Shown here: one piece after another, positions 14,894 through 21,192 of the stretch
Layout of the letters: the number at the start of each line of letters is the position of its first letter
How positions within the stretch are numbered: the stretch's first letter is position 1
Source: a virus
IMG/VR virus record: IMGVR_UViG_3300027721_000088
Location: 1-21,751 of that record
Reading direction: 5' to 3' (one strand)
Length of the DNA stretch: 21,751 nucleotides
Made by a program: the position numbers and the translations under genes
The notes under the pieces: generated by a model
The model's database searches: none
Told to the model about the DNA's origin: nothing
Seen by the model: the letters and a program-made list of their open reading frames with translations, nothing else

Positions 14894-15307
14894 CTATGCC
14901 TCAGACATGGTAACGATCCAAGAACCGCTGATGTTTACTGTGTCTCCTGTGTTGATAGTGCCAGTGTCAATGATCAGGTCTGTGCCTGACGTTCCGACAG
15001 TACCTTGAATAACCACTGTCCCACCACTTGTCTTTGCACGGAAATGCATTGGAGTACTTCCAGTCGCATCTGCACTCGACTCACCCGTGATGGCATTCGC
15101 CGTTGCGGTTGCCTTGTCTGTGCCATCCGTTGCCGCCGCAAATGCGTTGGCATTGAGTGACAACGTAGCAAGCAACGTACCTGTATCAGCATCTTCACAG
15201 CGCGTAGGCGCGGCACCAGTGCGGATATACAAGAATCCGCTATCCAACGTATTTAGCAGTGCATCTAAAGCGGCGATAACGCCGCTTGTTCCCATTCTTA
15301 CAGCCAT
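14894..15307 (-). CDS. small phage structural protein (beta-rich)
   Basis: This 137-residue protein begins with a helix (VIAALDALLNTLDSG), then FLYIRTGAAPT, DTGTLLATLSLNANAF, ANAITGESSADATGSTPMHF and a C-terminal beta segment (GGTVVIQGTVGTSG). The DTGTLLATL...A-I-T...SADATG...FRAKTSGGTVVIQGTVG series is a recurring motif set in a family of small structural proteins of siphophages, typically near fibre genes. GGAG six bases upstream, overlapping the previous stop, fixes the start. Exact location in the virion is unknown; an appendage adaptor is possible. Confidence 0.7.
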   Translation of the reverse strand: MAVRMGTSGVIAALDALLNTLDSGFLYIRTGAAPTRCEDADTGTLLATLSLNANAFAAATDGTDKATATANAITGESSADATGSTPMHFRAKTSGGTVVIQGTVGTSGTDLIIDTGTINTGDTVNISGSWIVTMSEA

Positions 15308-15310
15308 GTC

Positions 15311-15634
15311 TTACTCCAGTGGTTCGTCTGTGCCAGCACCCGTAATGATACCAGCAGCAACGGCATCCAAAATTACTTTATCGTATACAGCCTTCACATC
15401 AGTCTTGAAGCCAGCAGGCCAATCCGTAAACCGCACATCCCTGTTGTCGATATGATCCTCAGAACCATTCGACAGGTAAGACGTAACGGCATAACTCACC
15501 CTGATCTGTGCCTTGTCAAACACCATCTCAGTATCTGCCTGATTTCTGACATGCGGGACGATGAACTCAATCTTCGTAACAGCCTGCTGTGTGATAACAG
15601 GCTGTACTTCTGGGTTGGTCAACGTTCTAGCCAT
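15311..15634 (-). CDS. conserved-type small phage protein of unknown function
   Basis: This 107-residue protein opens MARTLTNPEVQPVITQQAV, followed by a strand KIEFIVPHV and IRVSYAVTSYLSNGSEDHI. A helical C-terminus follows (FKTDVKAVYDKVILDAVAAGII) with the acidic tail GAGTDEPLE. It lies four bases after the preceding gene and four bases before the next, so it is part of the appendage operon. No catalytic or membrane features are seen. It may be a minor virion protein or a chaperone for one of the neighbouring fibre-type proteins. Confidence 0.6.
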   Translation of the reverse strand: MARTLTNPEVQPVITQQAVTKIEFIVPHVRNQADTEMVFDKAQIRVSYAVTSYLSNGSEDHIDNRDVRFTDWPAGFKTDVKAVYDKVILDAVAAGIITGAGTDEPLE

Positions 15635-15638
15635 TAGA

Positions 15639-16094
15639 TTAATCCTCAGTAATTGCTGAAGTAGCTTTAATACGTGGAATAACGCCAGTTGCCATTGTGA
15701 TGTTCGGAGTTACTGTACCTGAATATAATACAAGCTCATCCCCTGCTCCATCAATACCACCTGTAACAGCAAAGTGTGTTATTGCTGCTCCCGCTGTTAC
15801 TCCACATTCTGGGAAGTCAACATCAGCCGCAGGGCTAACACTTGCCGGATCAGTACCACTAACTGTCCAACCTGCACCTCTAACTACTGCTTGACGCACA
15901 TAGTTAGTATAAGTAGTTTCGGTAGTGGTAGGATTGGTTACAGCTTCACCTGGATCTGACGTATGTAGTGATAGGTATAGATTACCTGCTGATACAGACC
16001 CTCTTACACCTCCAGCATCACCAATAGTTGCGATATCTGTGTTTTTAAAAATTAAATTCAGCACAGCGGCTGCAAATTCATTACTTTTACTCAT
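15639..16094 (-). CDS. phage tail-fibre-associated protein (SLHTSDPGE family)
   Basis: This 151-residue protein has the recognisable series LYLSLHTSDPGEA, TYTNYVRQAVVRGAGWTVSG, VDFPECGVTAGAAITHFAV and VLYSGTVTPNITMATGVIPRI. This series defines a widespread family of small phage proteins usually annotated as tail-fibre or structural proteins. The N-terminal helix (EFAAAVLNLIFKN) is typical. GGAGAG five bases upstream sets the start. It is the first gene after the 16210-16238 promoter and therefore leads the appendage cluster. Biochemical role is unproven in the family as far as I know. Confidence 0.75.
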   Translation of the reverse strand: MSKSNEFAAAVLNLIFKNTDIATIGDAGGVRGSVSAGNLYLSLHTSDPGEAVTNPTTTETTYTNYVRQAVVRGAGWTVSGTDPASVSPAADVDFPECGVTAGAAITHFAVTGGIDGAGDELVLYSGTVTPNITMATGVIPRIKATSAITED

Positions 16095-16173
16095 TAATTC
16101 TCTCCATTACTTGTCCTAAGGGACTCTGATTTAAACATGCACTAAGTTGGAGAATGGTACATGCGGTTCATCT

Positions 16174-16198
16174 ATTGAAATATAAATTATTTTTCAAT
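16174..16198 (-). promoter_or_regulatory. interrupted palindrome in the appendage-operon leader (possible operator or RNA hairpin)
   Basis: Seven-base arms ATTGAAA and TTTCAAT flank an 11-base AT-rich centre. The site begins about 5 bases downstream of the predicted transcription start. It could be a repressor site or fold in the leader RNA. The function is unknown. Confidence 0.45.
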
Positions 16199-16209
16199 TA
16201 CATATTTGT

Positions 16210-16238
16210 ATTATATAATAGTGCTAATGCATTGTCAA
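16210..16238 (-). promoter_or_regulatory. perfect-consensus sigma70 promoter of the appendage cluster
   Basis: TTGACA (16233-16238) and TATAAT (16210-16215) are separated by exactly 17 bases, in the 165-base gap between large terminase and the next gene. The predicted start is near 16203, giving a leader of about 110 bases with a palindrome (16174-16198). Both boxes match consensus in all 12 positions. Confidence 0.9.
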
Positions 16239-16259
16239 CTATTATTTTTGTAGGTTCTA

Positions 16260-17573
16260 CTAAAACTCCATCATAGCAGTTTCAAAGCTATAAAGTCCAT
16301 ACCTCATGGCGTCTGCCATATGTGATGCTCTATTATGCTTTGGCTTTTCTTTTATTAAGTTGGGATTAGGATCCCATTGATATTGGTCTAAAGAGGTCAG
16401 GCATTCTTTAGCTCTTTGGTCTACAAACAGCTTATTATTATCTACTATAGCCTCTACATAGCCAATACCATCTAGTAGGGACTTTTTAGCATTGATTGTA
16501 GATATTCCATACAACTGAGCCAAGTCAAAACGAGTTTGCTGCGCTGCAGAATCCATATAGATATAATCTATATCGTACTTATCTATTAATCTTTGAATTC
16601 TTTCTGCCTGGTGTTCTGTAGTCATTTCTGAGTCCATGAACTCTTCCATCAGGTAAAATTTCTCTTCCTTCCAGAAATATGCAAAAACACAGAAAGCTGT
16701 GGCGTCCCTGAATCCAATGTCTAGTCCGGCAAATACATCTATATTTGCGCGGTCTGATAGATCTAATTCCTGACAGTTCGTTACACAGTTTTCAAAGTCG
16801 AATTTCCAAACTTGACCTTCGTACTGATTAAAATCTGCCATATACTCTTGAGCAAATTCTGCGACTGACATAGATTTACGTGCTTCGTCTATGTCATTAT
16901 CCGACATACGAGGATTTTCCTTGTAGTCAGCTGTGATTGAAGCCCATTCTGGGAATTCATCAGTCCAACCCCTATCGTAAAACTCGGCGAACCAATTATT
17001 ACGTCCACGAGGGGTGGATATAAACAACGCTTTTGAATTTGGTCGATCTAATGTAGGGCGTAACGCTACATTATATGCTTCCTTACCATCTACTAGAGCC
17101 GCTTCGTCAAAAATAATGAAGTCGTATGAACGCCCTACAGAAGATTCAACTATACCTACCGAACCCATCCTAATAGTAGAACCATTAGAAAGTTCGATAA
17201 TCTTGTCTTTAGCGTTATCTCTAGTAACTTCTAGGTCGAAGTGCCTAATCAATGAACGCTGTAAATCAAACGAAATTTGTGATAATTGGTAGTTGGGTGA
17301 CATAATAAGAATATTACACCCGGGCACTAATGAGACAAGTTGGCCGCATATGTTTGCAACATACGTTTTGCCAAGCCTTCTCGAGACCGCTGCTACTATA
17401 AACCTATACTTAGGATTGTTCAAAGCATTTATAATACCCCACTGGGGTCTTAAAGGTGTAACCCCCAATAACTCTAAGTATGGGGGTACGGGAATTTTTA
17501 GAAATCTAGTATCCGCAGGAAATTCTTGATAACCATCAACAAGTATATCAGCTCTACTAACTCTTAAGGACAT
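16260..17573 (-). CDS. terL: terminase large subunit (packaging ATPase and nuclease)
   Basis: The 437-residue protein drives DNA into the prohead and cuts it. ATPase: Walker A variant AVSRRLGKT (62-70), adenine-binding-type Gln near the RPQW motif (42-45), Walker B IIFDEAA (153-159) and coupling motif LFISTPRG (183-190). Nuclease (RNase H fold): first Asp in GLDIGFRD (D285), second in YMDSAAQQ (D341) and third in HMADAMRY (D421). All three acidic positions are intact, so it is probably active. The ATG overlaps the stop of the preceding gene by one base (TAATG). It closes the packaging operon and is followed by the appendage promoter. Length fits the family. Confidence 0.95.
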   Translation of the reverse strand: MSLRVSRADILVDGYQEFPADTRFLKIPVPPYLELLGVTPLRPQWGIINALNNPKYRFIVAAVSRRLGKTYVANICGQLVSLVPGCNILIMSPNYQLSQISFDLQRSLIRHFDLEVTRDNAKDKIIELSNGSTIRMGSVGIVESSVGRSYDFIIFDEAALVDGKEAYNVALRPTLDRPNSKALFISTPRGRNNWFAEFYDRGWTDEFPEWASITADYKENPRMSDNDIDEARKSMSVAEFAQEYMADFNQYEGQVWKFDFENCVTNCQELDLSDRANIDVFAGLDIGFRDATAFCVFAYFWKEEKFYLMEEFMDSEMTTEHQAERIQRLIDKYDIDYIYMDSAAQQTRFDLAQLYGISTINAKKSLLDGIGYVEAIVDNNKLFVDQRAKECLTSLDQYQWDPNPNLIKEKPKHNRASHMADAMRYGLYSFETAMMEF

Positions 17574-18115
17574 TAGATAGAGCCTGAAGTCTCAATTTCT
17601 ACTGCTAATGGCGGTGGTGCAGGGAATCCAGTTACAGCATATCCAGCACCATTTGGGGTATACCCAGTACCCGGTGTAGTTATCGACGCACCCGAGATAG
17701 CATTAGATACAACGTTATATGTAATTACAGCATTATTATTTCCACCAGGTATAGTATAAGTGAAACCAGTACCATTTAAATACCCCTTACCAGCTGCACT
17801 AGTTACTAAAGTACCGCACGCACCCGTTGTCACTGTACAAGTGAACGTTGCTTGAGTCCTACTAACCATAGTCATAGTGGTTGCATAACTTCCTGGATGT
17901 GGCAAAGATACAGTATTAACTGTTGGGCTTAGAGTAACTGCGGGAAGTACAGATTCGTATACTCCATTTATCTCTGTCCATAAAGTTACACTATCGCCTG
18001 TTTGTAAGTTTCCAGCTCTAAGAGCTGGTGTACCATATTCGAAATCATCGTTACCTAATCTAAACTTTTGTTTAGTGGCATTGGTAACTAAAGATGTTAC
18101 TAATACTTGACTCAT
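17573..18115 (-). CDS. beta-rich structural-type protein with GTGY module
   Basis: This 180-residue protein starts by ATGA overlap with the gene before it. Residues 1-85 are beta-rich (KFRLGNDDFEYGTPALRAG, GDSVTLWTEINGVYESV). Residues about 88-160 carry the module GKGY-x-NG-x-G-x-TY-x-IPGG-x-NN...TTPGTGYT. This matches residues 139-219 of the major tail protein in order and spacing. It is not an enzyme by any motif I see. Because the module is shared with a tail-tube protein, this is probably a virion or decoration protein despite its place just before large terminase. Confidence 0.65.
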   Translation of the reverse strand: MSQVLVTSLVTNATKQKFRLGNDDFEYGTPALRAGNLQTGDSVTLWTEINGVYESVLPAVTLSPTVNTVSLPHPGSYATTMTMVSRTQATFTCTVTTGACGTLVTSAAGKGYLNGTGFTYTIPGGNNNAVITYNVVSNAISGASITTPGTGYTPNGAGYAVTGFPAPPPLAVEIETSGSI

Positions 18116-18372
18116 GTGGTTAGTCCTCTAAGAATTAGAGTGTCTGAAGTAACTTCACCATCCCAATTCACTATGGTACACCCTGTAGTACTAGGGGTAT
18201 CCCAATTTTGTTGTTGTGCTGGCAAGTACCAATTAGGTGCATGCCACCGGTTTATAAATAAGTTATTTCCGATACCAAATGTATCGTTTAAAATTTCTTG
18301 TAATTCTTTGGCTTGCTCTAAGGTAAGCTTTATCTTTTTTCCGTCTAATTCTATTATTAATTTGCTAATCAT
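18112..18372 (-). CDS. small phage protein of unknown function
   Basis: This 86-residue protein starts by ATGA overlap with the upstream membrane-protein gene. The N-terminal half (KLIIELDGKKIKLTLEQAKELQEILNDTFG) looks like a strand-hairpin followed by a helix, a pattern found in small phage proteins of uncertain role. The C-terminal half is rich in Trp and Asn/Gln (HAPNWYLPAQQQNW, IVNWDGEV). No membrane or metal-binding motif is seen. It is coupled in the packaging operon. Confidence 0.6.
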   Translation of the reverse strand: MISKLIIELDGKKIKLTLEQAKELQEILNDTFGIGNNLFINRWHAPNWYLPAQQQNWDTPSTTGCTIVNWDGEVTSDTLILRGLTT

Positions 18373-18623
18373 TTTTTCTCATACCTAATTTCCGCGGGTG
18401 TGTCATAACTACGTCCAGAGTTATTATACATTCCGAACCAGGCAGCACCCGCTCCTATAATAACGCTTACTATACCTGCTTGTTCTACAGATACAGTAGG
18501 TAACCCCATAGCCCACATAGCAATATAAAAACAAAGCCAGATATAAGCACCAAAGAAAATCCTAGGAAATATTCTATAGGCATCTATAATTTCTGCTCCA
18601 TCTATCCAAGCTTGTTTATTCAT
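18369..18623 (-). CDS. two-helix membrane protein, holin-like
   Basis: This 84-residue protein has two hydrophobic segments, about 20-40 (FFGAYIWLCFYIAMWAMGL) and 47-65 (AGIVSVIIGAGAAWFGMY). A short loop separates them, and the hydrophilic tail is NNSGRSYDTPAEIRYEKK. The pattern GAGAAWFG-(L/M)-Y-x-x-(S/T)-G is common in small phage membrane proteins often labelled putative holins. The start overlaps the PAS gene stop by eight bases. Size and two TM helices fit a class II-like holin or a partner of the PAS protein, but no endolysin is in view, so the lysis role is inference. Confidence 0.65.
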   Translation of the reverse strand: MNKQAWIDGAEIIDAYRIFPRIFFGAYIWLCFYIAMWAMGLPTVSVEQAGIVSVIIGAGAAWFGMYNNSGRSYDTPAEIRYEKK

Positions 18624-19248
18624 GAGAATGACTCATTGCCTTAACACCAACTTTACATAAGTTTACGTGTGGACATACTGGATCGCCATCATGAGGAATT
18701 ATCACACCTAAATAACCTAAAACTTTTCCCCTGGAACTTATCTCTCTATATACATGAGAGTGAGCCCAGAAATCTTTTCCATCTGATGTAATATAGTGAA
18801 TGTCCTCGCTAAACTCTATTTGAGAGTTTATGGCGTTTTGCCACTTTTCTATTATTTTGTCTCTATTATCTGGGTGCACTACATTTATCCATCCATCACC
18901 TTCTACTTCTTGTAAGCTCACGCCAAGCAATTTTTGATAGTGTCTATTAATTGCTGTTAGTTTGCCTTTTGCATCAGTACGTAATATAGCTAGTTTTTGT
19001 AGATTCATCTGAGCAGTTAAGTAAGCTTCAAATCCTGCTTGCTTAGCCTCTATTCGATCTATAACGTCCCTTATAGAACTACCCCCATTGGGGCGCAACT
19101 CAGCTTCTATTCTATCTAATTGGACGCCTCTGCGTCCGAACGTTTTGTCCCATAACCACGCTAAATAATTACGTACTTGTTTGAATGCCAAACTTGCAGC
19201 TGAAATTAAAGTGCATAAGACTATCCACTCTTCCATTGTAGTTAGCAT
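18616..19248 (-). CDS. membrane-anchored PAS-domain protein
   Basis: Residues about 8-24 form a single hydrophobic anchor (WIVLCTLISAASLAF). Residues 40-82 are a charged helical linker with NGGSSIRDVIDRIEAK, a motif I associate with phage membrane proteins near lysis genes. Residues 84-184 are a PAS domain: ILRTDAKGKLTAINRHYQKLLG, the GWINVVHPDNRDKI helix, and YLGVI at the end. The C-terminus is Cys/His-rich (C192, H194, C198, H207, H209). No histidine kinase, GGDEF or HTH output is attached. PAS domains bind ligands or cofactors and mediate dimerisation. GAGGG a few bases upstream supports the ATG at 19248. Small phage PAS proteins are known but uncharacterised to my knowledge. Confidence 0.8.
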   Translation of the reverse strand: MLTTMEEWIVLCTLISAASLAFKQVRNYLAWLWDKTFGRRGVQLDRIEAELRPNGGSSIRDVIDRIEAKQAGFEAYLTAQMNLQKLAILRTDAKGKLTAINRHYQKLLGVSLQEVEGDGWINVVHPDNRDKIIEKWQNAINSQIEFSEDIHYITSDGKDFWAHSHVYREISSRGKVLGYLGVIIPHDGDPVCPHVNLCKVGVKAMSHSHE

Positions 19249-19254
19249 ATGCCC

Positions 19255-19722
19255 TCACTGTATGACTTTTCCATATATAGTTTCCAGAAGCTTACCATAA
19301 TTCCCTTGACCCCACGGATTAGCTCCACTATCATTAATCTGGACATTAGTCTGATTTTTAATATTAGTAGAATTCTTCTCCGCCTCACCCAATGCCTTGA
19401 TTTCCTCCATGCGCATTTTGTGAGCCATCATTAATAGATCGGCCAAATCTTTATTAGTATATATCCCGCTTTCTTGTGCTTCTTCTAGTTTTGAAGCGAT
19501 CATTTCATCAAGTAAACTACCTAGTGTATTCCTATTACGGTAGCCAGTGTCTAAATAGACTGTATCTATGTATTTCTTAACGCTTCGGGTGTTTAGCACC
19601 TCTGATACTTTATATTCTTGTACGCCTAGACATTGGGCAACACCTTTGATGTTCCCCAATGTCAAATAACAATTAGCTATCTCCATCCCTTCTGGAGAAA
19701 TTAAAGTCAACTCCTTACTCAT
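19255..19722 (-). CDS. terminase small subunit (putative)
   Basis: This 155-residue protein begins with a helix-turn-helix (SPEGMEIANCYLTLGNIKG-VAQCLGVQEYKVSEVLN, residues about 9-44), as expected for the DNA-recognition part. A long helical region follows (LGSLLDEMIASKLEEAQE, LADLLMMAHKMRMEEIKAL, about 66-112), typical of oligomerisation. The polar C-terminal tail (NQTNVQINDSGANPWGQGNYGK) may contact the large subunit. It is in the expected size range and in the same operon as the large subunit. The ATG lies six bases after a TATAAT box, so the transcript from this promoter would be leaderless. The family is assigned from architecture and context; a general HTH regulator is the alternative. 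Confidence 0.75.
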   Translation of the reverse strand: MSKELTLISPEGMEIANCYLTLGNIKGVAQCLGVQEYKVSEVLNTRSVKKYIDTVYLDTGYRNRNTLGSLLDEMIASKLEEAQESGIYTNKDLADLLMMAHKMRMEEIKALGEAEKNSTNIKNQTNVQINDSGANPWGQGNYGKLLETIYGKVIQ

Positions 19723-19728
19723 TATGCT

Positions 19729-19757
19729 ATTATACCTTTATTTAGTTACGAAGTCAA
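19729..19757 (-). promoter_or_regulatory. sigma70-type promoter abutting the small-terminase start
   Basis: TTGACT (19752-19757) and TATAAT (19729-19734) are 17 bases apart. Only six bases (19723-19728) separate the -10 box from the ATG, so the expected transcription start coincides with the initiation codon. The -35 box overlaps the stop of the 42-residue gene. Confidence 0.8.
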
Positions 19758-19882
19758 GCATCATTTTTTGGTGGTGTGTCTTTCCATGATCCACCAGTTC
19801 CAGATCCACTAGTTTTACTCTTGAAAATGCGCCAAGCTAAAAACATCCCAAATGTTACTACTACTAATATTACATATTCCAT
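19754..19882 (-). CDS. 42-residue single-pass membrane microprotein
   Basis: The frame starts at the ATG at 19880-19882, two bases after the fibre stop, with AAGGA about ten bases upstream. It runs MEYVILVVVTFGMFLAW-RIFKSK then GSGTGGSWKDTPPKNDA and stops at TGA. The first 17 residues are hydrophobic and the next are basic, so an N-out/C-in single helix is expected. The tail is Gly/Ser-rich. The short gap, a membrane helix followed by positive charges, and tight packing between genes support it as real. A role in lysis or membrane association is possible but unproven. Confidence 0.6.
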   Translation of the reverse strand: MEYVILVVVTFGMFLAWRIFKSKTSGSGTGGSWKDTPPKNDA

Positions 19883-19884
19883 AT

Positions 19885-21192
19885 TTATCTTATCCTTATT
19901 AAGGCTATATAGCCCGTGGGGTGAAAACTCCCAGTTATACGAGTGCCATATCCAGCCGTGTTAGGGCCGTCAGCAGTTCTATGCATCTTTATATCTACAG
20001 AGGCACCACCATTTATAAATCTAACTGAGGGCCAATGTTGACCACCACCTTTATATTGTGTAGTACCGCTAGTATTAACTTCACACTTATTAAATTCTAC
20101 TTTTCCATTACCAGCCCAGAAAGCTGCATAAGTATATAATGGATCCACGCTACAACTAATATTAACCGTCTCCCCGCTACTAGCATTTGTAGCTTTAGCA
20201 TAAGGATCAGGTGAAGAAGTCACTGAGGGCGCTGTAACTCCATCATACCCAGTTTCATAGTCATAAGTACCATTTTGATTTAAACCAGTAGTAAACTGAT
20301 TTAAATTAATTAATTTTTGTATTATTCCTTGTTTCCACTTAGATGACCATTTAAGCACATTAGAACTATTATAAATTTCTAAACCATAGGTGCTACCATC
20401 AGATGTAGGAGTATAATCATTAGGGGATACTAATATAGCATACTGGTATTGAAAACCATATTCTGCATGATCAGTGTGTACTACAGGCCTGTGAAATACT
20501 ATTTCTTGGTAATAACCACCAGAATTAGAAAATATATAAGGCTGAATAATAAATTTATCTGTAGTACATCTAACAGCAACCATAAAAGGTTTACTAGTCG
20601 AATATGTACTTCCTGGTAGGGTTAGAACATGGTACTCAGCATATTCGTCATAGTTAGTATCAGAGGGACTAGCGACAGGATCTGCAGTTCCATAAGGTGT
20701 CCAACCTATAGAAGGATCAGAAATATTTCTAAGTGTAGGTAGAGTTCCGGTTTCTTTAACAATCCATATAACAGATTGTTCATCTAGTACAACATCATTA
20801 TCTCCATTTTTTATTTGTAGTCCGTACGACCCAGCTCCAGGACTAGCATCTTTATACTGTAGTACTAAAACTCGCCCAGTCCTAGTAGTTGATGCAGTTC
20901 CTGTAGGGCGTATTTTTACTGAGGTGCCAGATATGTACCCTACATTTGTTTGACTCCATCCAGTTCCACTATCATAGTTAGTAACAACTATACTATTTGA
21001 TGCTGTAATACCTGTAGGTAGAGTACCAGATACAGTTATTTCAGTATTTTCGGCTCCACTAAAGGATGCTGAGAATACTTCCCTAAAAACTGTTTCACTA
21101 CCATTAAATCCAGTTAATAAATTTCCACTAGAATCATATAATGCTAGCCCATATCCGGGCAATGTGGGACTATTGGCAGTTAGAGTAGTCAT
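19885..21192 (-). CDS. tail-fibre/tip-like structural protein
   Basis: I take the ATG at 21190-21192 (435 residues). It overlaps the methyltransferase stop as ATGA, with GAGG seven bases upstream; an earlier in-frame TTG has less support. Three copies of a short beta-hairpin motif are visible: GYGLALYDSSGNLL (near residue 13), SYGLQIKNGDNDVV and TYGLEIYNSSNVLKW. This 'YGL-x-(V/I/L)-(Y/F/K)-(N/D)' motif is common in phage fibre/tip proteins. The rest is beta-rich, with many Thr/Ser/Gly/Tyr. The C-terminus (YGTRITGSFHPTGYIALIRIR) looks like a final strand. No enzyme signature is seen. It is separated from the main appendage cluster by the packaging operon. Confidence 0.7.
   Translation of the reverse strand: MTTLTANSPTLPGYGLALYDSSGNLLTGFNGSETVFREVFSASFSGAENTEITVSGTLPTGITASNSIVVTNYDSGTGWSQTNVGYISGTSVKIRPTGTASTTRTGRVLVLQYKDASPGAGSYGLQIKNGDNDVVLDEQSVIWIVKETGTLPTLRNISDPSIGWTPYGTADPVASPSDTNYDEYAEYHVLTLPGSTYSTSKPFMVAVRCTTDKFIIQPYIFSNSGGYYQEIVFHRPVVHTDHAEYGFQYQYAILVSPNDYTPTSDGSTYGLEIYNSSNVLKWSSKWKQGIIQKLINLNQFTTGLNQNGTYDYETGYDGVTAPSVTSSPDPYAKATNASSGETVNISCSVDPLYTYAAFWAGNGKVEFNKCEVNTSGTTQYKGGGQHWPSVRFINGGASVDIKMHRTADGPNTAGYGTRITGSFHPTGYIALIRIR

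Noticed and set aside
14974-15216. Minus-strand alternative frame inside the 137-residue gene
   Set aside because: It is out of frame with a protein whose motif series is recognised, and its Arg/Gln-rich product looks like frame noise.
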